Assembly (NCBI RefSeq): GCF_000743355.1
Contig: NZ_JQEI01000015.1
Location: 124,001 to 188,000, forward strand
Direction: 5' to 3'
Origin: Serratia sp. Ag1
GTDB taxonomy: Bacteria; Pseudomonadota; Gammaproteobacteria; Enterobacterales; Enterobacteriaceae
DNA length: 64,000 bases
The notes under the pieces are model-generated. The model did not search any database. It was not told the DNA's origin and saw only the letters and a list, made by a program, of their open reading frames with translations. Of the stretch, positions 31,068 to 42,223 are shown piece by piece. The translations under genes were made by a program, and so were the position numbers. Each line of letters opens with the position of its first letter. Positions within the stretch are counted from its first letter, which is position 1.

Positions 31068-32561
31068 TCAGCGTTGCTCTTCCAGATACAGTGGCCAATG
31101 GACATCACTTTGCCAGTGACTCTCCTGCTCCAGCGTTTCGGCACGCAGTGGATGTTGCTCCAGCCAGCCACGGGGCAGGGTGATATGCAGTTCTTCATCG
31201 TTGGCGCGCAGGCGCACCGCAGGCAAGGTATCGTCCCGGCGACGGCTGGCAAAGATGATGGCTAAACGCAGAATCCGGCACAAACGCTGCGCCATACGTG
31301 GCAATACGGCGTTTTGCTGACTCAGCAGCGGCAAGTCAATGGTATTGCTTTGGTTTTGCAGCAGCGTTGCTAACAGTTTCTTCTGCGCTGGGGTAAAGCC
31401 GGGTAAATCCAGATGACGGATCAGATAAGCGGCGTGCTGTGATGCCTGTTTAAAATCAACGCTGAGGCCGATTTCATGAAGCAGGCAAGCCGCATGCAGC
31501 AGTTCACGACATCGAGCATCGAGCTGCCATGCGTTGGCAACCTGCAGAGAAAAGTTTGTGGCAAGCTGGCTGACACGTTCCGCCTGCTCGATATCCAGCA
31601 GATAACGGCGTTGCAGATTGCGCAGGGTACGGCTGCGGATATCCTGCTCGACGGGCAAATCCAGCATGCCATACACCAATCCTTCGCGTAGCGCACCGCC
31701 AGCAAGCAGCATGTATTCGATGTTCAGTTCCTGAAAAATCGCCAGCAGAATCGACAAACCACTGGGGAACACCAGGGCACGCTCTAGCGTCAGGCCTTCA
31801 ATCTCCAGCTCTTCCAGTTTGCCGCACTGAATAGCACGCTGTTTCAGTTGGCGCAGTTTGGGCAACGTAATGCGTTCGTCCATCCCCTGAGCCACCATGA
31901 TTTCCTGCAGCGCTTGTACCGTGCCAGAGGCCCCGACGCAAATCTGCCAACCCTGCTGACACAGCTGTGGCGCAAGAGGGCGAACCATTTCGCGCGCAGC
32001 CTGTTCCGCCGCATCGAAGTTTTCCTGCCCCAGATTACGATCGCTGAAAAAGCGTTCAAGCCAGGTGACACAACCCATCGACAGGCTGTAAAGCTGCGTG
32101 GCCTGTGCCCCGGAGCCGGTCACCAGTTCCGTGCTGCCGCCGCCGATGTCCACCACCAAACGTTGAGCTGGGCCACCGGTGGTGTGTGCGACACCGTGAT
32201 AAATCAGCCGGGCTTCCTCTTGGCCGCTGATCACTTGGATCGGGCACCCGAGGATCGCTTCGGCGGTATGCAGGAATTCGGCGGCATTGCTTGCCATCCG
32301 CAAAGTTGCCGTCGCGACAACGCGGATTTGCTCACGGGGGATATCCTGCAGGCGCTCTGAAAATAACTTCAGGCATTGCCAACCACGCTGCATGGCCTCG
32401 TGCGACAGATGATTATGCGGATCCAGACCGGCAGCCAGACGCACTTTGCGTTTGATGCGGGCCAGAGTCTGAACGCTGCCAGCGACTTCACGAACCACCA
32501 GCATGTGGAAGCTGTTGGAGCCAAGATCGATGGCAGCATAAAGAGTATTGGAACTGGGCAT
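31068..32561 (-). CDS. gppA: Guanosine pentaphosphate / exopolyphosphatase GppA
   Basis: Converts pppGpp to ppGpp and can degrade polyphosphate. It has 497 residues (E. coli about 494). The ASKHA nucleotide-binding fold is shown by [14 protein letters not shown] at the N-terminus and [10 protein letters not shown] near residue 143. The C-terminal half holds an HD-like helical domain ([10 protein letters not shown]). It lies downstream of rhlB on the same strand, with a palindromic repeat in the 124-nt gap, and converges on rep with a 31-nt gap. Confidence 0.96.
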   Translation of the reverse strand: MPSSNTLYAAIDLGSNSFHMLVVREVAGSVQTLARIKRKVRLAAGLDPHNHLSHEAMQRGWQCLKLFSERLQDIPREQIRVVATATLRMASNAAEFLHTAEAILGCPIQVISGQEEARLIYHGVAHTTGGPAQRLVVDIGGGSTELVTGSGAQATQLYSLSMGCVTWLERFFSDRNLGQENFDAAEQAAREMVRPLAPQLCQQGWQICVGASGTVQALQEIMVAQGMDERITLPKLRQLKQRAIQCGKLEELEIEGLTLERALVFPSGLSILLAIFQELNIEYMLLAGGALREGLVYGMLDLPVEQDIRSRTLRNLQRRYLLDIEQAERVSQLATNFSLQVANAWQLDARCRELLHAACLLHEIGLSVDFKQASQHAAYLIRHLDLPGFTPAQKKLLATLLQNQSNTIDLPLLSQQNAVLPRMAQRLCRILRLAIIFASRRRDDTLPAVRLRANDEELHITLPRGWLEQHPLRAETLEQESHWQSDVHWPLYLEEQR

Positions 32562-32581
32562 AATAATTATTCACTTCGCCT

Positions 32582-32685
32582 GGCAAGTTGCAACGCTGTT
32601 GGCCACCCCCAAGAACTTACCCGCGTAAGTTCTTGGGGGTGAACGTTGGCGCCAATTGGCTGCAACTTGAAATTCATCGGGAATA
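32582..32685. repeat. palindromic intergenic repeat
   Basis: The centre is a perfect 17-bp inverted repeat (32604-32620 with 32625-32641) around loop CCGC. Outer arms AAGTTGCA (32585-32592) and TGCAACTT (32661-32668) pair as well, giving a long cruciform that fills the gppA-rhlB gap and ends at the rhlB stop codon. The pattern resembles a palindromic element I recall as frequent in Serratia and Yersinia genomes. Its 17-bp stem in mRNA could block RNases or terminate transcription between rhlB and gppA. Confidence 0.8.
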
Positions 32686-33975
32686 TCAGCCTGGACGCCT
32701 GCGGTTATTCCGTGGAGCACCGCCGCTGCGGCGTGGCGTAGAGTTACGGCGTGGGCCGTTGTTGCCACGTGGACGCACCAAGCGTTTTGGCGCAGGCAGA
32801 TCCGTCAGCAGCGCATCGCTGTTGTATTTGCTCACCGGGATACTGTGACCGGTATAGGTCTCGATCGCTGGCAGGTTCAGGGCATATTCTTCACAGGCCA
32901 GGCTGATGGAGTGGCCGCTTTCGCCCGCGCGACCGGTACGACCGATACGGTGAACATAGTCTTCGCAATCGTCAGGCAGATCGTAGTTGAAAACGTGGGT
33001 TACCAGCGGGATGTGCAAACCACGCGCTGCGACATCGGTCGCCACCAGAATATCCAGATTGCCTTTAGTGAAGTCATCCAGAATACGCAGGCGCTTTTTC
33101 TGTGCCACATCGCCAGTCAGCAGGCCCACACGGTGACCATCGGCAGCCAGATGGCCCCAGATGTCTTCACAGCGGTGCTTGGTGTTAGCGAAAATTATGC
33201 AGCGATCCGGCCACTCTTCCTCGAGCAGAGTCTGTAGCAGACGCATTTTCTCTTCATTGGAAGGGTAGAACAGCTCTTCTTTGATGCGATGGCCGGTTTT
33301 CTGCTCCGGTTCGACCTCAACATATTCGGCATTGTTCATCTGCTCGAAAGCCAGTTCGCGAACGCGATAAGACAGTGTGGCAGAGAACAACATGTTCAGG
33401 CGCTGATTGACCGCGGGCATGCGGCGGAACAGCCAGCGGATATCTTTGATAAAGCCCAGATCGTACATACGATCGGCTTCATCCAGCACCACCACTTGGA
33501 TCGCACCCAGATCGATATAATTCTGTTTGGCATAATCGATTAAGCGGCCCGTGGTGCCAACCAGGATATCCACACCGCTTTCCAGCACTTTAAGCTGCTT
33601 GTCGTAGCCATCGCCACCGTAGGCCAGGCCCAGTTTCAAACCGGTAGACTGTGAAAGAGTTTCAGCATCGGAATGGATTTGAACGGCCAGTTCACGCGTT
33701 GGCGCCATGATCAAGGCGCGCGGCTGGTTGGTCTGGCGACCTTCTTTCGCCGGGTGGGACAGCAAATAGTGAAAAGTAGACGCTAAAAATGCCAGCGTCT
33801 TTCCGGTACCGGTTTGCGCCTGACCTGCAACGTCACGCCCAGAGAGCGTGAGCGGCAATGCTAACGCCTGGATAGGCGTGCAATGATGAAACCCCTTTTT
33901 CTGAAGGGCTTCAAGGACTAACGGGTGCAGGGCGAAGTCGGAAAACTTCTGTTCGGTCAAGTGTGTTTTGCTCAT
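32686..33975 (-). CDS. rhlB: DEAD-box RNA helicase RhlB
   Basis: ATP-dependent RNA helicase of the RNase E degradosome that unwinds structured mRNA for PNPase. It has 429 residues (E. coli 421). Motifs are the Q-motif region TPIQALALP, Walker A AQTGTGKT (53-60), PTRELA, DEAD (165-168), SAT (198-200), and ARGLH and HRIGRTGR. The C-terminal 35 residues are arginine, proline and asparagine rich, as expected for RNA binding. It diverges from trxA over 137 nt. Its stop codon directly abuts a palindromic repeat. Confidence 0.97.
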   Translation of the reverse strand: MSKTHLTEQKFSDFALHPLVLEALQKKGFHHCTPIQALALPLTLSGRDVAGQAQTGTGKTLAFLASTFHYLLSHPAKEGRQTNQPRALIMAPTRELAVQIHSDAETLSQSTGLKLGLAYGGDGYDKQLKVLESGVDILVGTTGRLIDYAKQNYIDLGAIQVVVLDEADRMYDLGFIKDIRWLFRRMPAVNQRLNMLFSATLSYRVRELAFEQMNNAEYVEVEPEQKTGHRIKEELFYPSNEEKMRLLQTLLEEEWPDRCIIFANTKHRCEDIWGHLAADGHRVGLLTGDVAQKKRLRILDDFTKGNLDILVATDVAARGLHIPLVTHVFNYDLPDDCEDYVHRIGRTGRAGESGHSISLACEEYALNLPAIETYTGHSIPVSKYNSDALLTDLPAPKRLVRPRGNNGPRRNSTPRRSGGAPRNNRRRPG

Positions 33976-34112
33976 AGTATGGTAGAATATCAGCTAACTA
34001 TTGCTTTACGAAAGCACATCCGTTGAAATAAACGCGGTGAAATAAAATCACCTTGGGTTGGTGAATAAGACGCCAACACTTACAAGGTAGACTTAATCCT
34101 GTGGAGTAGAAC

Positions 34113-34439
34113 ATGAGCGATAAAATTATTCACCTGACTGACGACAGCTTTGATACCGATGTGCTGAAAGCCGAAGGGCCAATCCTGGTAGATTTCTGGG
34201 CTGAATGGTGCGGCCCGTGCAAGATGATTGCGCCGATCCTGGATGAGATTGCCGAAGAATTTGCAGGCAAACTGACCATCAGCAAGCTGAACATCGATCA
34301 AAACCCGGCTACTGCACCGAAGTATGGTATCCGTGGCATCCCTACGCTGCTGCTGTTCAAAAACGGTGAAGTGGCGGCAACCAAAGTAGGCGCATTGTCT
34401 AAAGGCCAACTCAAAGATTTCCTGAACGCGAATCTGTAA
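34113..34439 (+). CDS. trxA: Thioredoxin 1
   Basis: Cytoplasmic dithiol reductase for ribonucleotide reductase, methionine sulfoxide reductase and other clients. It is 108 residues with active site W-C33-G-P-C36-K, the cis-proline loop [11 protein letters not shown] and the buried aspartate in ILVDFWA. GTGGAG lies before the ATG. It is flanked by rhlB and rho, as in E. coli. Confidence 0.98.
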   Translation: MSDKIIHLTDDSFDTDVLKAEGPILVDFWAEWCGPCKMIAPILDEIAEEFAGKLTISKLNIDQNPATAPKYGIRGIPTLLLFKNGEVAATKVGALSKGQLKDFLNANL

Positions 34440-34841
34440 TCGGGCAGGAAGCCCTGTGACGGGCGTCTGGGAGTGAGGATGTAATTCACCGCTAGACGCC
34501 TGCCAAGAAGCGTGCTAAGTTTAACCACACTGCATATAGAACTTGCCCTAAGTATTAAATCTAAAGAGTTTGAATCTAAGCTTTACTCTATGTTGAACCA
34601 TCGGCACCGTCATTTGCTATCAACTCTGCCCCTGTTTCGACAATCAAACAGTTTTACAAAAATCAGTTTTAAGGCACCTTCGATTCTTGACCGTTAGCGC
34701 GTGCATCCAACGTAAGCCATTTCTTACCGCGACAGCTCAGCAGCCCGGCGATCGAACGTCCAGTAAACAGGCACGCATCTCGCTGCCATACCATTCACGA
34801 TATAAGTTCGAGACATACCCCGAGTTTAAGAACCCACCACT
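34440..34841 (+). promoter_or_regulatory. rho promoter and leader
   Basis: These 402 nt lie between trxA and rho. The last 40 nt (CGATATAAGTTCGAGACATA onward) match the E. coli rho leader as I recall it. An imperfect hairpin GGCGTCT/AGACGCC follows trxA at about 34463-34504. I cannot find an equivalent of the E. coli RhoL leader peptide. A 61-codon frame at 34512-34697 has no ribosome site or similarity I recognise. Autoregulation of rho by early termination in this leader is known in E. coli and is plausible here. Confidence 0.5.
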
Positions 34842-36101
34842 ATGAATCTTACCGAATTAAAGAATACGCCGGTTTCTGATCTGATTACTCTCGGCGAAAA
34901 TATGGGGCTGGAAAACCTGGCTCGCTTGCGCAAGCAGGACATTATCTTCTCTATACTCAAGCAACATGCGAAAAGCGGAGAAGATATCTTCGGCGACGGC
35001 GTGTTGGAGATATTGCAGGATGGATTTGGTTTCCTCCGCTCTGGAGACAGTTCCTACCTCGCCGGCCCTGATGATATCTACGTTTCCCCCAGCCAAATTC
35101 GCCGCTTTAACCTCCGCACAGGTGACACCATTTCCGGTAAGATTCGTCCGCCAAAAGAAGGCGAGCGTTATTTTGCACTGTTGAAAGTCAATGAAGTCAA
35201 CTACGACAAACCGGAAAACGCCCGTAACAAAATCCTGTTCGAAAACCTGACGCCACTGCACGCCAATTCCCGTCTGCGGATGGAGCGTGGTAACGGTTCA
35301 ACGGAAGATCTGACGGCTCGCGTGCTGGATCTGGCGGCCCCGATTGGCCGTGGCCAACGTGGCCTGATCGTCGCCCCGCCAAAAGCCGGTAAGACCATGC
35401 TGTTGCAGAATATTGCGCAGAGCATCGCTTACAACCACCCAGACTGTGTGCTGATGGTATTGCTGATCGACGAGCGCCCGGAAGAAGTGACCGAGATGCA
35501 GCGTCTGGTAAAAGGTGAAGTTATTGCTTCTACCTTCGATGAACCCGCTTCCCGCCACGTGCAGGTCGCAGAAATGGTGATCGAGAAAGCCAAGCGTCTG
35601 GTTGAACATAAAAAAGACGTTATCATCCTGCTGGATTCCATTACCCGTCTGGCGCGCGCATACAACACCGTAGTACCTGCTTCAGGCAAAGTGCTGACCG
35701 GTGGTGTGGATGCCAACGCCCTGCATCGTCCAAAGCGTTTCTTCGGTGCGGCACGTAACGTTGAGGAAGGCGGTAGCCTGACCATCATCGCCACTGCGCT
35801 GGTTGATACGGGGTCCAAAATGGACGAGGTTATTTACGAAGAATTTAAAGGTACCGGCAACATGGAACTGCACCTGGCGCGTAAAATCGCCGAGAAGCGT
35901 GTGTTCCCTGCTATCGATTACAACCGCTCAGGTACCCGTAAAGAAGAGTTGCTTACCTCATCTGAAGAACTGCAGAAGATGTGGATCCTGCGCAAGATTA
36001 TTCACCCAATGGGTGAGATCGATGCGATGGAGTTCCTCATCAATAAATTGGCCATGACCAAAACCAATGATGAATTCTTCGACATGATGAAGCGCTCGTA
36101 A
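34842..36101 (+). CDS. rho: Transcription termination factor Rho
   Basis: Hexameric RNA-dependent ATPase that releases RNA polymerase from untranslated transcripts. It has 419 residues, the enterobacterial length. The N-terminal RNA-binding domain contains GFGFLRS and [12 protein letters not shown], and the ATPase domain holds the P-loop APPKAGKT (about 178-185), Walker [17 protein letters not shown], the Q-loop and the R-loop TGGVDANAL. No changes in key residues were seen. A terminator follows 20 nt after the stop. Confidence 0.98.
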   Translation: MNLTELKNTPVSDLITLGENMGLENLARLRKQDIIFSILKQHAKSGEDIFGDGVLEILQDGFGFLRSGDSSYLAGPDDIYVSPSQIRRFNLRTGDTISGKIRPPKEGERYFALLKVNEVNYDKPENARNKILFENLTPLHANSRLRMERGNGSTEDLTARVLDLAAPIGRGQRGLIVAPPKAGKTMLLQNIAQSIAYNHPDCVLMVLLIDERPEEVTEMQRLVKGEVIASTFDEPASRHVQVAEMVIEKAKRLVEHKKDVIILLDSITRLARAYNTVVPASGKVLTGGVDANALHRPKRFFGAARNVEEGGSLTIIATALVDTGSKMDEVIYEEFKGTGNMELHLARKIAEKRVFPAIDYNRSGTRKEELLTSSEELQKMWILRKIIHPMGEIDAMEFLINKLAMTKTNDEFFDMMKRS

Positions 36102-36121
36102 TTCAGTAAAAATATTCGAGG

Positions 36122-36151
36122 AACGCCACGCCTAGTCGTGGCGTTTTTTGC
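36122..36151 (+). terminator. rho terminator
   Basis: AACGCCACG (36122-36130) pairs with CGTGGCGTT (36137-36145) and is followed by a T-rich run. It separates rho from the common antigen cluster. Confidence 0.85.
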
Positions 36152-36385
36152 TTTTGGCGGATACGATAAGCATCGATAAAGGGAAAGTCAGTTTTTTATG
36201 GCTTACTGAGAATTAATCTTATTTACGCCCGCTGTTGACGCTAAGGCGTTGAAGTAAGAAATAGTTTGTGCATGCATGAGTGTTCATGTCTGTCGCTATA
36301 GGAAATGACTGAAAGGTAGCCCCGTATATGGCGCGGTTTTTTACCCATGCTAAGCTGCCTCATCTTCTTCAGAGATTTGTTAACT

Positions 36386-37483
36386 GTGAACTTACTCACT
36401 ATGAGTACTGAAATTCTTTTTGTTTTCCTGTTCTCTCTGGCTTTTTTGTTTGTTGCCCGCAAGGTAGCAAAACGGATCGGTTTGGTTGACAAACCCAATT
36501 ATCGCAAACGTCATCAGGGCCTGATCCCTCTTGTCGGCGGCATTTCTGTTTATGCCGGTCTCTGTTTTGCTTTCCTGATTTCTGACCAAACGATTGCCCA
36601 CGCTAAACTTTATCTCGCCTGCGCGGGTATCTTGGTGTTCGTGGGCGCTTTGGACGATCGCTTTGACATCAGCGTTAAAATCCGTGCCACCGTTCAGGCT
36701 CTGGTTGGCATTGCCATGATGGTTTTTGCTGGCCTTTATCTGCGCAGCTTTGGCTATGTGTTTGGTGGTTGGGAAATGCTGTTGGGGCCGTTCGGCTACC
36801 TGGTGACCCTGTTTGCTGTCTGGGCGGCGATCAATGCTTTCAACATGGTTGATGGTATTGATGGGTTGCTTGGTGGTCTCTCCTGTGTGTCGTTCGGAGC
36901 CTTGGGTACGCTGCTCTATTTGAGCGGTAACACGGCGCTCGCATTTTGGTGTTTCGCCATGCTGGCAGCTATAGTTCCCTATATTCTGCTCAACCTCGGC
37001 GTATTGGGCCGCCGTTATAAAGTCTTTATGGGGGATGCGGGCAGTACGCTGATTGGTTTTACGGCTATCTGGATATTGCTGCAAAGCTCCCAGGGGCCTA
37101 GCCACCCGATCAAACCGGTCACGGCGCTGTGGATTATTGCTATTCCGTTGATGGATATGATCGCGATCATGTATCGTCGTCTGCGCAAGGGGATGAGCCC
37201 GTTTTCTCCCGATCGTCAGCATATCCATCACCTGATTATGCGTGCAGGCTTTACGCCGCGTCAGGCTTTTGTCCTGATTACGCTGGCAGCCGCGATTCTG
37301 GCGGCGATTGGCGTGCTTGGTGAACGTCTGTCGTTTATTCCTGAATGGGTGATGTTGGCACTATTCTTGCTTTCTTTCTTCTTCTATGGCTATTGCATCA
37401 AACGGGCATGGCGCGTAGCGCGTTATATCAAACGTATGAAGCGCCGTATTCGACATTCAACGAACAACAAGCAAGTACCTTAA
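36386..37483 (+). CDS. wecA: UDP-GlcNAc:undecaprenyl-phosphate GlcNAc-1-P transferase WecA
   Basis: Inner-membrane enzyme that makes lipid I of enterobacterial common antigen and also primes many O antigens. The GTG at 36386 (VNLLTMSTEILF) matches the E. coli start and gives 365 residues. The frame extends to an ATG at 36347, and an ATG at 36401 is another option. About eleven hydrophobic helices are seen. Signatures of the family are ALDDRFD (aspartates for Mg/catalysis), NAFNMVDGIDGLLGG, RYKVFMGDAGST and RQHIHHL. The C-terminus is basic. It is the first gene of the ECA cluster, which starts about 280 nt after rho. Confidence 0.95.
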   Translation: MNLLTMSTEILFVFLFSLAFLFVARKVAKRIGLVDKPNYRKRHQGLIPLVGGISVYAGLCFAFLISDQTIAHAKLYLACAGILVFVGALDDRFDISVKIRATVQALVGIAMMVFAGLYLRSFGYVFGGWEMLLGPFGYLVTLFAVWAAINAFNMVDGIDGLLGGLSCVSFGALGTLLYLSGNTALAFWCFAMLAAIVPYILLNLGVLGRRYKVFMGDAGSTLIGFTAIWILLQSSQGPSHPIKPVTALWIIAIPLMDMIAIMYRRLRKGMSPFSPDRQHIHHLIMRAGFTPRQAFVLITLAAAILAAIGVLGERLSFIPEWVMLALFLLSFFFYGYCIKRAWRVARYIKRMKRRIRHSTNNKQVP

Positions 37484-37503
37484 CCTGAGGCTTTTGGGCA
37501 GTG

Positions 37504-38556
37504 ATGACTCCAGAAACAACGTCTGAAAAAAATACTCCGCCGGTCGATAATGAACTCGATATCCGCGGTTTGTGCTGTACGCTGTGGCGCGGCAAGAAAT
37601 GGATTATCGGTTTTGCGGTGTTGTTCGCCGTGGTGGCACTGATCGTCTCCTATCTGGTCAAACAGGAATGGAGCGCAACGGCGATCACGGATAAGCCAAC
37701 GGTAAATGCATTGGGCGGATATTATTCGCAGCAGCAGTTCCTGCGTAACCTCGATGTGCGTACCGTGCCAGCAGTCGCCGGGGAACAACCCGGTATTGCT
37801 GATGAAGCCTATAATGAATTCATTATGCAACTGGCAGCCTATGACACGCGCCGTGATTTCTGGCTGCAAAGTGACTATTACAAACAGCGCCAGGAAGGTG
37901 ATGCTCGCGCGGATGCGGCATTGCTTGACGATCTGATTAACAATATTCAGTTCACTCCGCGTGATGACAAAAAAGTGCTCAACGACGGCGTGAAGCTGAC
38001 GGCGGAAACCGCACCGGACTCCAATCGTTTGCTGCGTCAGTATGTCGCATTCGCCAGCCATCGGGCAGCGCAGCATCTGAATGAAGAGATTCAAGGGGCT
38101 TGGGCGGCTCGCACTGCTTCGATGAACGCGCAGGTCAAACGGCAGGAAGCGGTTGCCGATGCGGTTTATCAGCGTGAACTCAAAACCGTGCAGCAGGCGT
38201 TGAAAATCGCCGAGCAGCAAGGGATTGGCCGCAGCCAGACCGAGACGCCAGCCGAACAGTTGCCTGATTCCGATTTGTTCCTGCTGGGTAAGCCAATGCT
38301 CCAGGCTCGCTTGGAAGGGTTACAGGCTTCTGGCCCAACCTATGATCTGGGTTACGACCAGAACCGTGCCATGCTGGCAACGCTGAACGTTGGCCCGACG
38401 TTGGATGGCAAGTTCCAGACCTATCGCTATCTGCGTACGCCGGAAGAACCGGTAAAACGCGATAGTCCGCGCCGCGTCTTCTGGCTGATCATGTGGGGAT
38501 CCATTGGTGCTCTGATTGGCGCTGGTGTTGCTTTAGCTCGTCGGCCACGCAATTAA
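37504..38556 (+). CDS. wzzE: ECA polysaccharide chain-length regulator WzzE
   Basis: Polysaccharide co-polymerase that sets ECA chain length together with WzyE. It is 350 residues from the ATG at 37504; a GTG immediately before it is an alternative. Membrane helices lie at about residues 31-52 and 325-345, flanking a periplasmic domain. The conserved proline-rich tail region YLRTPEEPVKRDSPRR precedes the second helix. It sits between wecA and wecB, as in all enterobacterial ECA clusters known to me. Confidence 0.95.
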   Translation: MTPETTSEKNTPPVDNELDIRGLCCTLWRGKKWIIGFAVLFAVVALIVSYLVKQEWSATAITDKPTVNALGGYYSQQQFLRNLDVRTVPAVAGEQPGIADEAYNEFIMQLAAYDTRRDFWLQSDYYKQRQEGDARADAALLDDLINNIQFTPRDDKKVLNDGVKLTAETAPDSNRLLRQYVAFASHRAAQHLNEEIQGAWAARTASMNAQVKRQEAVADAVYQRELKTVQQALKIAEQQGIGRSQTETPAEQLPDSDLFLLGKPMLQARLEGLQASGPTYDLGYDQNRAMLATLNVGPTLDGKFQTYRYLRTPEEPVKRDSPRRVFWLIMWGSIGALIGAGVALARRPRN

Positions 38557-38643
38557 AAAAAGAAGACCATGATTTCGTTGATGGGCGCTTAAGCGCCCAG
38601 TTTGCAGGTTCGCCTGCGGTTCACCGACCAAAAGAGATTCGCT

Positions 38644-39774
38644 GTGAAAGTGTTGACTGTTTTTGGCACCAGGCCGGAAGCCATCAAAATGGCTCCTCTG
38701 GTACATGCTCTGGCTGAGGATGCAGCCTTTGAATCAAGAGTCTGCGTTACGGCACAGCATCGTGAGATGTTGGATCAGGTATTGCGTTTGTTTGAAATCG
38801 TACCGGATTACGACCTTAACATCATGAAACCAGGCCAGGGGCTGAGTGAAATCACCTGCCGCATTCTGGAAGGGTTGAAAGGGGTTCTGGAAGATTTCAA
38901 ACCGGATGTGGTTCTGGTTCACGGTGATACCACCACCACTATGGCAACCAGCCTGGCTGCGTTTTACCAGCGTATTCCCGTTGGGCACGTGGAGGCCGGT
39001 CTGCGTACCGGTAATCTCTATTCTCCATGGCCTGAAGAAGCCAACCGCAAGCTGACGGGCCATCTGGCGATGTACCATTTTGCGCCGACCGAAAACTCGC
39101 GCTCGAATCTGCTGCGGGAATCGCTGCATGATGACCATATTTTTGTCACGGGCAATACGGTGATCGATGCGTTGTTATGGGTTCGCGACCGTGTCCTGAG
39201 TGACGAAGTGTTGCGTAACAGTCTCGATCAGCGTTATCCCTTCCTGGATGCCAATAAGAAGTTGATCTTGGTGACTGGCCACCGTCGCGAAAGCTTCGGC
39301 GGTGGGTTCGAGCGCATTTGCAGCGCTTTGGCGGAAATCGCCCGGCAGCATCCGGAAGTTCAGGTAGTTTACCCTGTACACCTCAATCCCAATGTCAGTG
39401 AGCCAGTTAATCGGATCCTGAAAGGTATCGATAACATTATCCTTATCGATCCGCAGGATTACCTGCCATTTGTTTACCTGATGACCCACTCTTACCTGAT
39501 TCTGACCGACTCGGGCGGTATTCAGGAAGAGGCACCGTCACTGGGTAAACCGGTGTTAGTAATGCGTGATACGACTGAGCGGCCAGAAGCGGTGGATGCT
39601 GGAACGGTGCGTTTGGTAGGAACCGATGTGGCAAGAATAGTTGATGAAGTGACTCGGCTGTTGACGGATGAGAACGAATATCACGCCATGAGCCGGGCGC
39701 ATAACCCCTACGGTGACGGGCATGCCTGCCAGCGTATCCTCAAAGCTTTAAAGAATCATCAGGTGACACTATGA
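38644..39774 (+). CDS. wecB: UDP-GlcNAc 2-epimerase WecB
   Basis: Cytoplasmic epimerase producing UDP-ManNAc for ECA. The GTG at 38644 gives [15 protein letters not shown], the family start, and 376 residues; the ATG at 38602 adds a non-conserved extension. Motifs include [38 protein letters not shown] and [10 protein letters not shown]. The stop overlaps the wecC start by 4 nt (ATGA), so UDP-ManNAc and UDP-ManNAcA enzymes are translated together. Confidence 0.96.
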   Translation: MKVLTVFGTRPEAIKMAPLVHALAEDAAFESRVCVTAQHREMLDQVLRLFEIVPDYDLNIMKPGQGLSEITCRILEGLKGVLEDFKPDVVLVHGDTTTTMATSLAAFYQRIPVGHVEAGLRTGNLYSPWPEEANRKLTGHLAMYHFAPTENSRSNLLRESLHDDHIFVTGNTVIDALLWVRDRVLSDEVLRNSLDQRYPFLDANKKLILVTGHRRESFGGGFERICSALAEIARQHPEVQVVYPVHLNPNVSEPVNRILKGIDNIILIDPQDYLPFVYLMTHSYLILTDSGGIQEEAPSLGKPVLVMRDTTERPEAVDAGTVRLVGTDVARIVDEVTRLLTDENEYHAMSRAHNPYGDGHACQRILKALKNHQVTL

Positions 39775-41033
39775 GTTTTAACACTATTTCAGTTATTGGC
39801 CTGGGTTATATCGGCTTGCCAACGGCGGCGGCGTTTGCTTCCCGCAAGAAAAAAGTGGTAGGTGTAGATGTTAATCAACATGCGGTAGATACCATCAATC
39901 GTGGTGAGATTCATATTGTAGAGCCCGACCTGGACCGCGTGGTGAAGGAAGCGGTTGACGGGGGATACCTGCAGGCCGTCACTAAACCATTAGCGGCAGA
40001 TGCTTTCCTGATCGCGGTGCCGACGCCGTTCAAAGGGGACCATGAGCCCGATCTGGCCTATGTTGAAGCGGCTGCCAAGTCATTGGCACCGGTGCTGAAA
40101 AAAGGCGATCTGGTGATTCTGGAGTCTACCTCACCTGTCGGCGCGACCGAGCAAATGGCGCAGTGGTTGGCTGAAGCGCGTAGCGATCTCAGCTTCCCGC
40201 AGCAGGCCGGTGAGCAGGCTGATATCAATATTGCCTATTGCCCTGAGCGCGTGTTGCCAGGCCAGGTGATGGTTGAGCTGATTCAGAACGACCGCGTTAT
40301 CGGTGGGATGACACCGAAGTGTTCCGAACGCGCCAGCGCACTGTATAAAATTTTCCTTGAAGGTGAATGTGTTGTCACCAACTCACGCACCGCCGAGATG
40401 TGTAAATTGACGGAAAACAGCTTCCGCGATGTCAATATCGCGTTTGCTAACGAATTGTCGCTGATTTGTGCCGATCAAGGGATCAACGTGTGGGAACTGA
40501 TCCGTTTGGCCAATCGCCATCCGCGCGTCAATATCCTGCAGCCGGGGCCTGGCGTTGGTGGGCACTGTATTGCGGTTGATCCTTGGTTTATCGTGGCGCA
40601 AAACCCGCAACAGGCTCGCCTGATCCACACTGCGCGCCTGGTTAACGATGGTAAGCCGCTGTGGGTGGTCGAACGCGTTAAGGCCGCCGTGGCCGATTGC
40701 CTTGCAGCAACCAACAAGCGCGCTTCTGAAGTGAAGATTGCCTGTTTTGGCCTGGCGTTCAAGCCCAATATCGACGATCTGCGTGAGAGCCCGGCGGTAG
40801 AAGTGGCACACCTGATTGCCGATTGGCACGTAGGGGAAACCTTGGCCGTGGAACCGAACGTTGAGCAATTGCCGAAATCCTTGGCTGGCCACGTGACGCT
40901 GAAAAGCCTCACCGATGCACTGCAGCAGGCGGATGTGATTGTTATGCTGGTCGATCACAAAGAATTCAAGGCGATTAAGCCGGAAGAGATTAAGCAATCC
41001 TGGATTGTTGACACCAAAGGGGTCTGGCGTTGA
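39771..41033 (+). CDS. wecC: UDP-ManNAc dehydrogenase WecC
   Basis: NAD-dependent enzyme oxidising UDP-ManNAc to UDP-ManNAcA. It is 420 residues with an N-terminal Rossmann motif [13 protein letters not shown] and catalytic cysteine in [13 protein letters not shown]. The C-terminal UDP-binding domain holds [16 protein letters not shown]. It overlaps wecB (ATGA) and rffG (TTGA), consistent with coupled translation. Confidence 0.97.
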   Translation: MSFNTISVIGLGYIGLPTAAAFASRKKKVVGVDVNQHAVDTINRGEIHIVEPDLDRVVKEAVDGGYLQAVTKPLAADAFLIAVPTPFKGDHEPDLAYVEAAAKSLAPVLKKGDLVILESTSPVGATEQMAQWLAEARSDLSFPQQAGEQADINIAYCPERVLPGQVMVELIQNDRVIGGMTPKCSERASALYKIFLEGECVVTNSRTAEMCKLTENSFRDVNIAFANELSLICADQGINVWELIRLANRHPRVNILQPGPGVGGHCIAVDPWFIVAQNPQQARLIHTARLVNDGKPLWVVERVKAAVADCLAATNKRASEVKIACFGLAFKPNIDDLRESPAVEVAHLIADWHVGETLAVEPNVEQLPKSLAGHVTLKSLTDALQQADVIVMLVDHKEFKAIKPEEIKQSWIVDTKGVWR

Positions 41034-42094
41034 AACGTATTTTAGTTACCGGCGGTGCCGGTTTTATTGGCTCTGCCGTAGTAAGACACATCATCAGCAG
41101 CACTGCCGATAGCGTGGTGGTGGTGGATAAGCTGACCTATGCAGGCAACCTGGAGTCGCTGGCTGAGGTGGTTGATAACGAGCGCTATGCTTTCGAACAG
41201 GTTGATATCTGCGATCGCGCTGCGCTGGATCGGGTATTTGCCGAGTATCAGCCTGATTTCGTGATGCACCTGGCGGCAGAAAGCCATGTTGATCGTTCCA
41301 TTGACGGCCCGGCGGCATTTATCGAAACCAACGTGGTGGGAACCTACACCATGCTGGAAGCGGCCCGCCATTACTGGCAAGGGCTTGCAGAAGAGAAAAA
41401 GCAGGGTTTCCGCTTCCACCATATCTCTACCGATGAAGTGTACGGCGATCTGCACGGCACCGACGATCTGTTTACCGAAACCACGCCTTACGCACCCAGC
41501 AGCCCGTATTCAGCATCTAAAGCGTCGAGTGACCATCTGGTGCGCGCCTGGTTGCGCACTTACGGTTTCCCAACCGTGGTGACTAACTGTTCCAACAACT
41601 ATGGCCCTTACCACTTCCCAGAAAAGCTGATCCCATTGGTGATCCTGAACGCCATTTCTGGCAAACCGCTGCCGGTCTACGGCAATGGGGCTCAGGTGCG
41701 CGACTGGCTGTATGTGGAAGATCATGCGCGTGCGCTGTATCAGGTAGTGACCGAAGGTGCGGTGGGTGAAACCTACAACATCGGTGGGCACAACGAGCGC
41801 AAGAATATCGAAGTGGTACATACCATTTGCGATCTGCTGGAAGAACTGGCCCCGAACAAGCCACAAGGTGTAGCGAACTACCGTGATTTGATCACTTACG
41901 TTAAAGATCGCCCAGGCCACGATATGCGTTATGCCATCGATGCGGGGAAAATCGAACGTGAACTGGGTTGGCGCCCGCAGGAAACCTTTGAAAGCGGCAT
42001 TCGCAAAACGGTGTCCTGGTATCTGAACAACGAAACCTGGTGGCGTCGTGTTCAGGACGGTTCCTATGCGGGTGAGCGTTTGGGGCTGAGCTAA
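41030..42094 (+). CDS. rffG: dTDP-glucose 4,6-dehydratase RffG
   Basis: Second step of dTDP-Fuc4NAc synthesis. It is a 354-residue short-chain dehydrogenase with TGGAGFIGS, the catalytic STDEVYGD stretch and the YSASKAS tyrosine/lysine pair. The start is TTG at 41030, overlapping the wecC stop by 4 nt; the E. coli gene also has a non-ATG start as I recall. RffG and RmlB are paralogues; the ECA context decides the name. Confidence 0.96.
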   Translation: MKRILVTGGAGFIGSAVVRHIISSTADSVVVVDKLTYAGNLESLAEVVDNERYAFEQVDICDRAALDRVFAEYQPDFVMHLAAESHVDRSIDGPAAFIETNVVGTYTMLEAARHYWQGLAEEKKQGFRFHHISTDEVYGDLHGTDDLFTETTPYAPSSPYSASKASSDHLVRAWLRTYGFPTVVTNCSNNYGPYHFPEKLIPLVILNAISGKPLPVYGNGAQVRDWLYVEDHARALYQVVTEGAVGETYNIGGHNERKNIEVVHTICDLLEELAPNKPQGVANYRDLITYVKDRPGHDMRYAIDAGKIERELGWRPQETFESGIRKTVSWYLNNETWWRRVQDGSYAGERLGLS

Positions 42095-42223
42095 ACCCCA
42101 AAAGATTTGGCGTTGTAGCCCTATAACGCTATCTAGATATACCCCAAGCGACTTGAAGTATGACGGGGATAAACGCGCGGTGGCTAACAGGCACCGCGTT
42201 GTTACATGAGTTCAGGAGTTATT
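42095..42223 (+). repeat. rffG-rffH spacer with repeat fragment
   Basis: This is the only long gap in the distal wec cluster (129 nt). The stretch ACTTGAAGTATGACGGGGATA (in part; about 42151-42171) resembles the outer edge of the palindromic element at 32582-32685, suggesting a degraded copy. A small hairpin CGCGGTG/CACCGCG follows (42176-42198), then AGGAG at 42214-42218 before rffH. Confidence 0.5.

Noticed and set aside
34512-34697. 61-codon frame in the rho leader as a RhoL candidate
   Set aside because: No Shine-Dalgarno, no similarity to E. coli RhoL that I can recall, and skewed composition.
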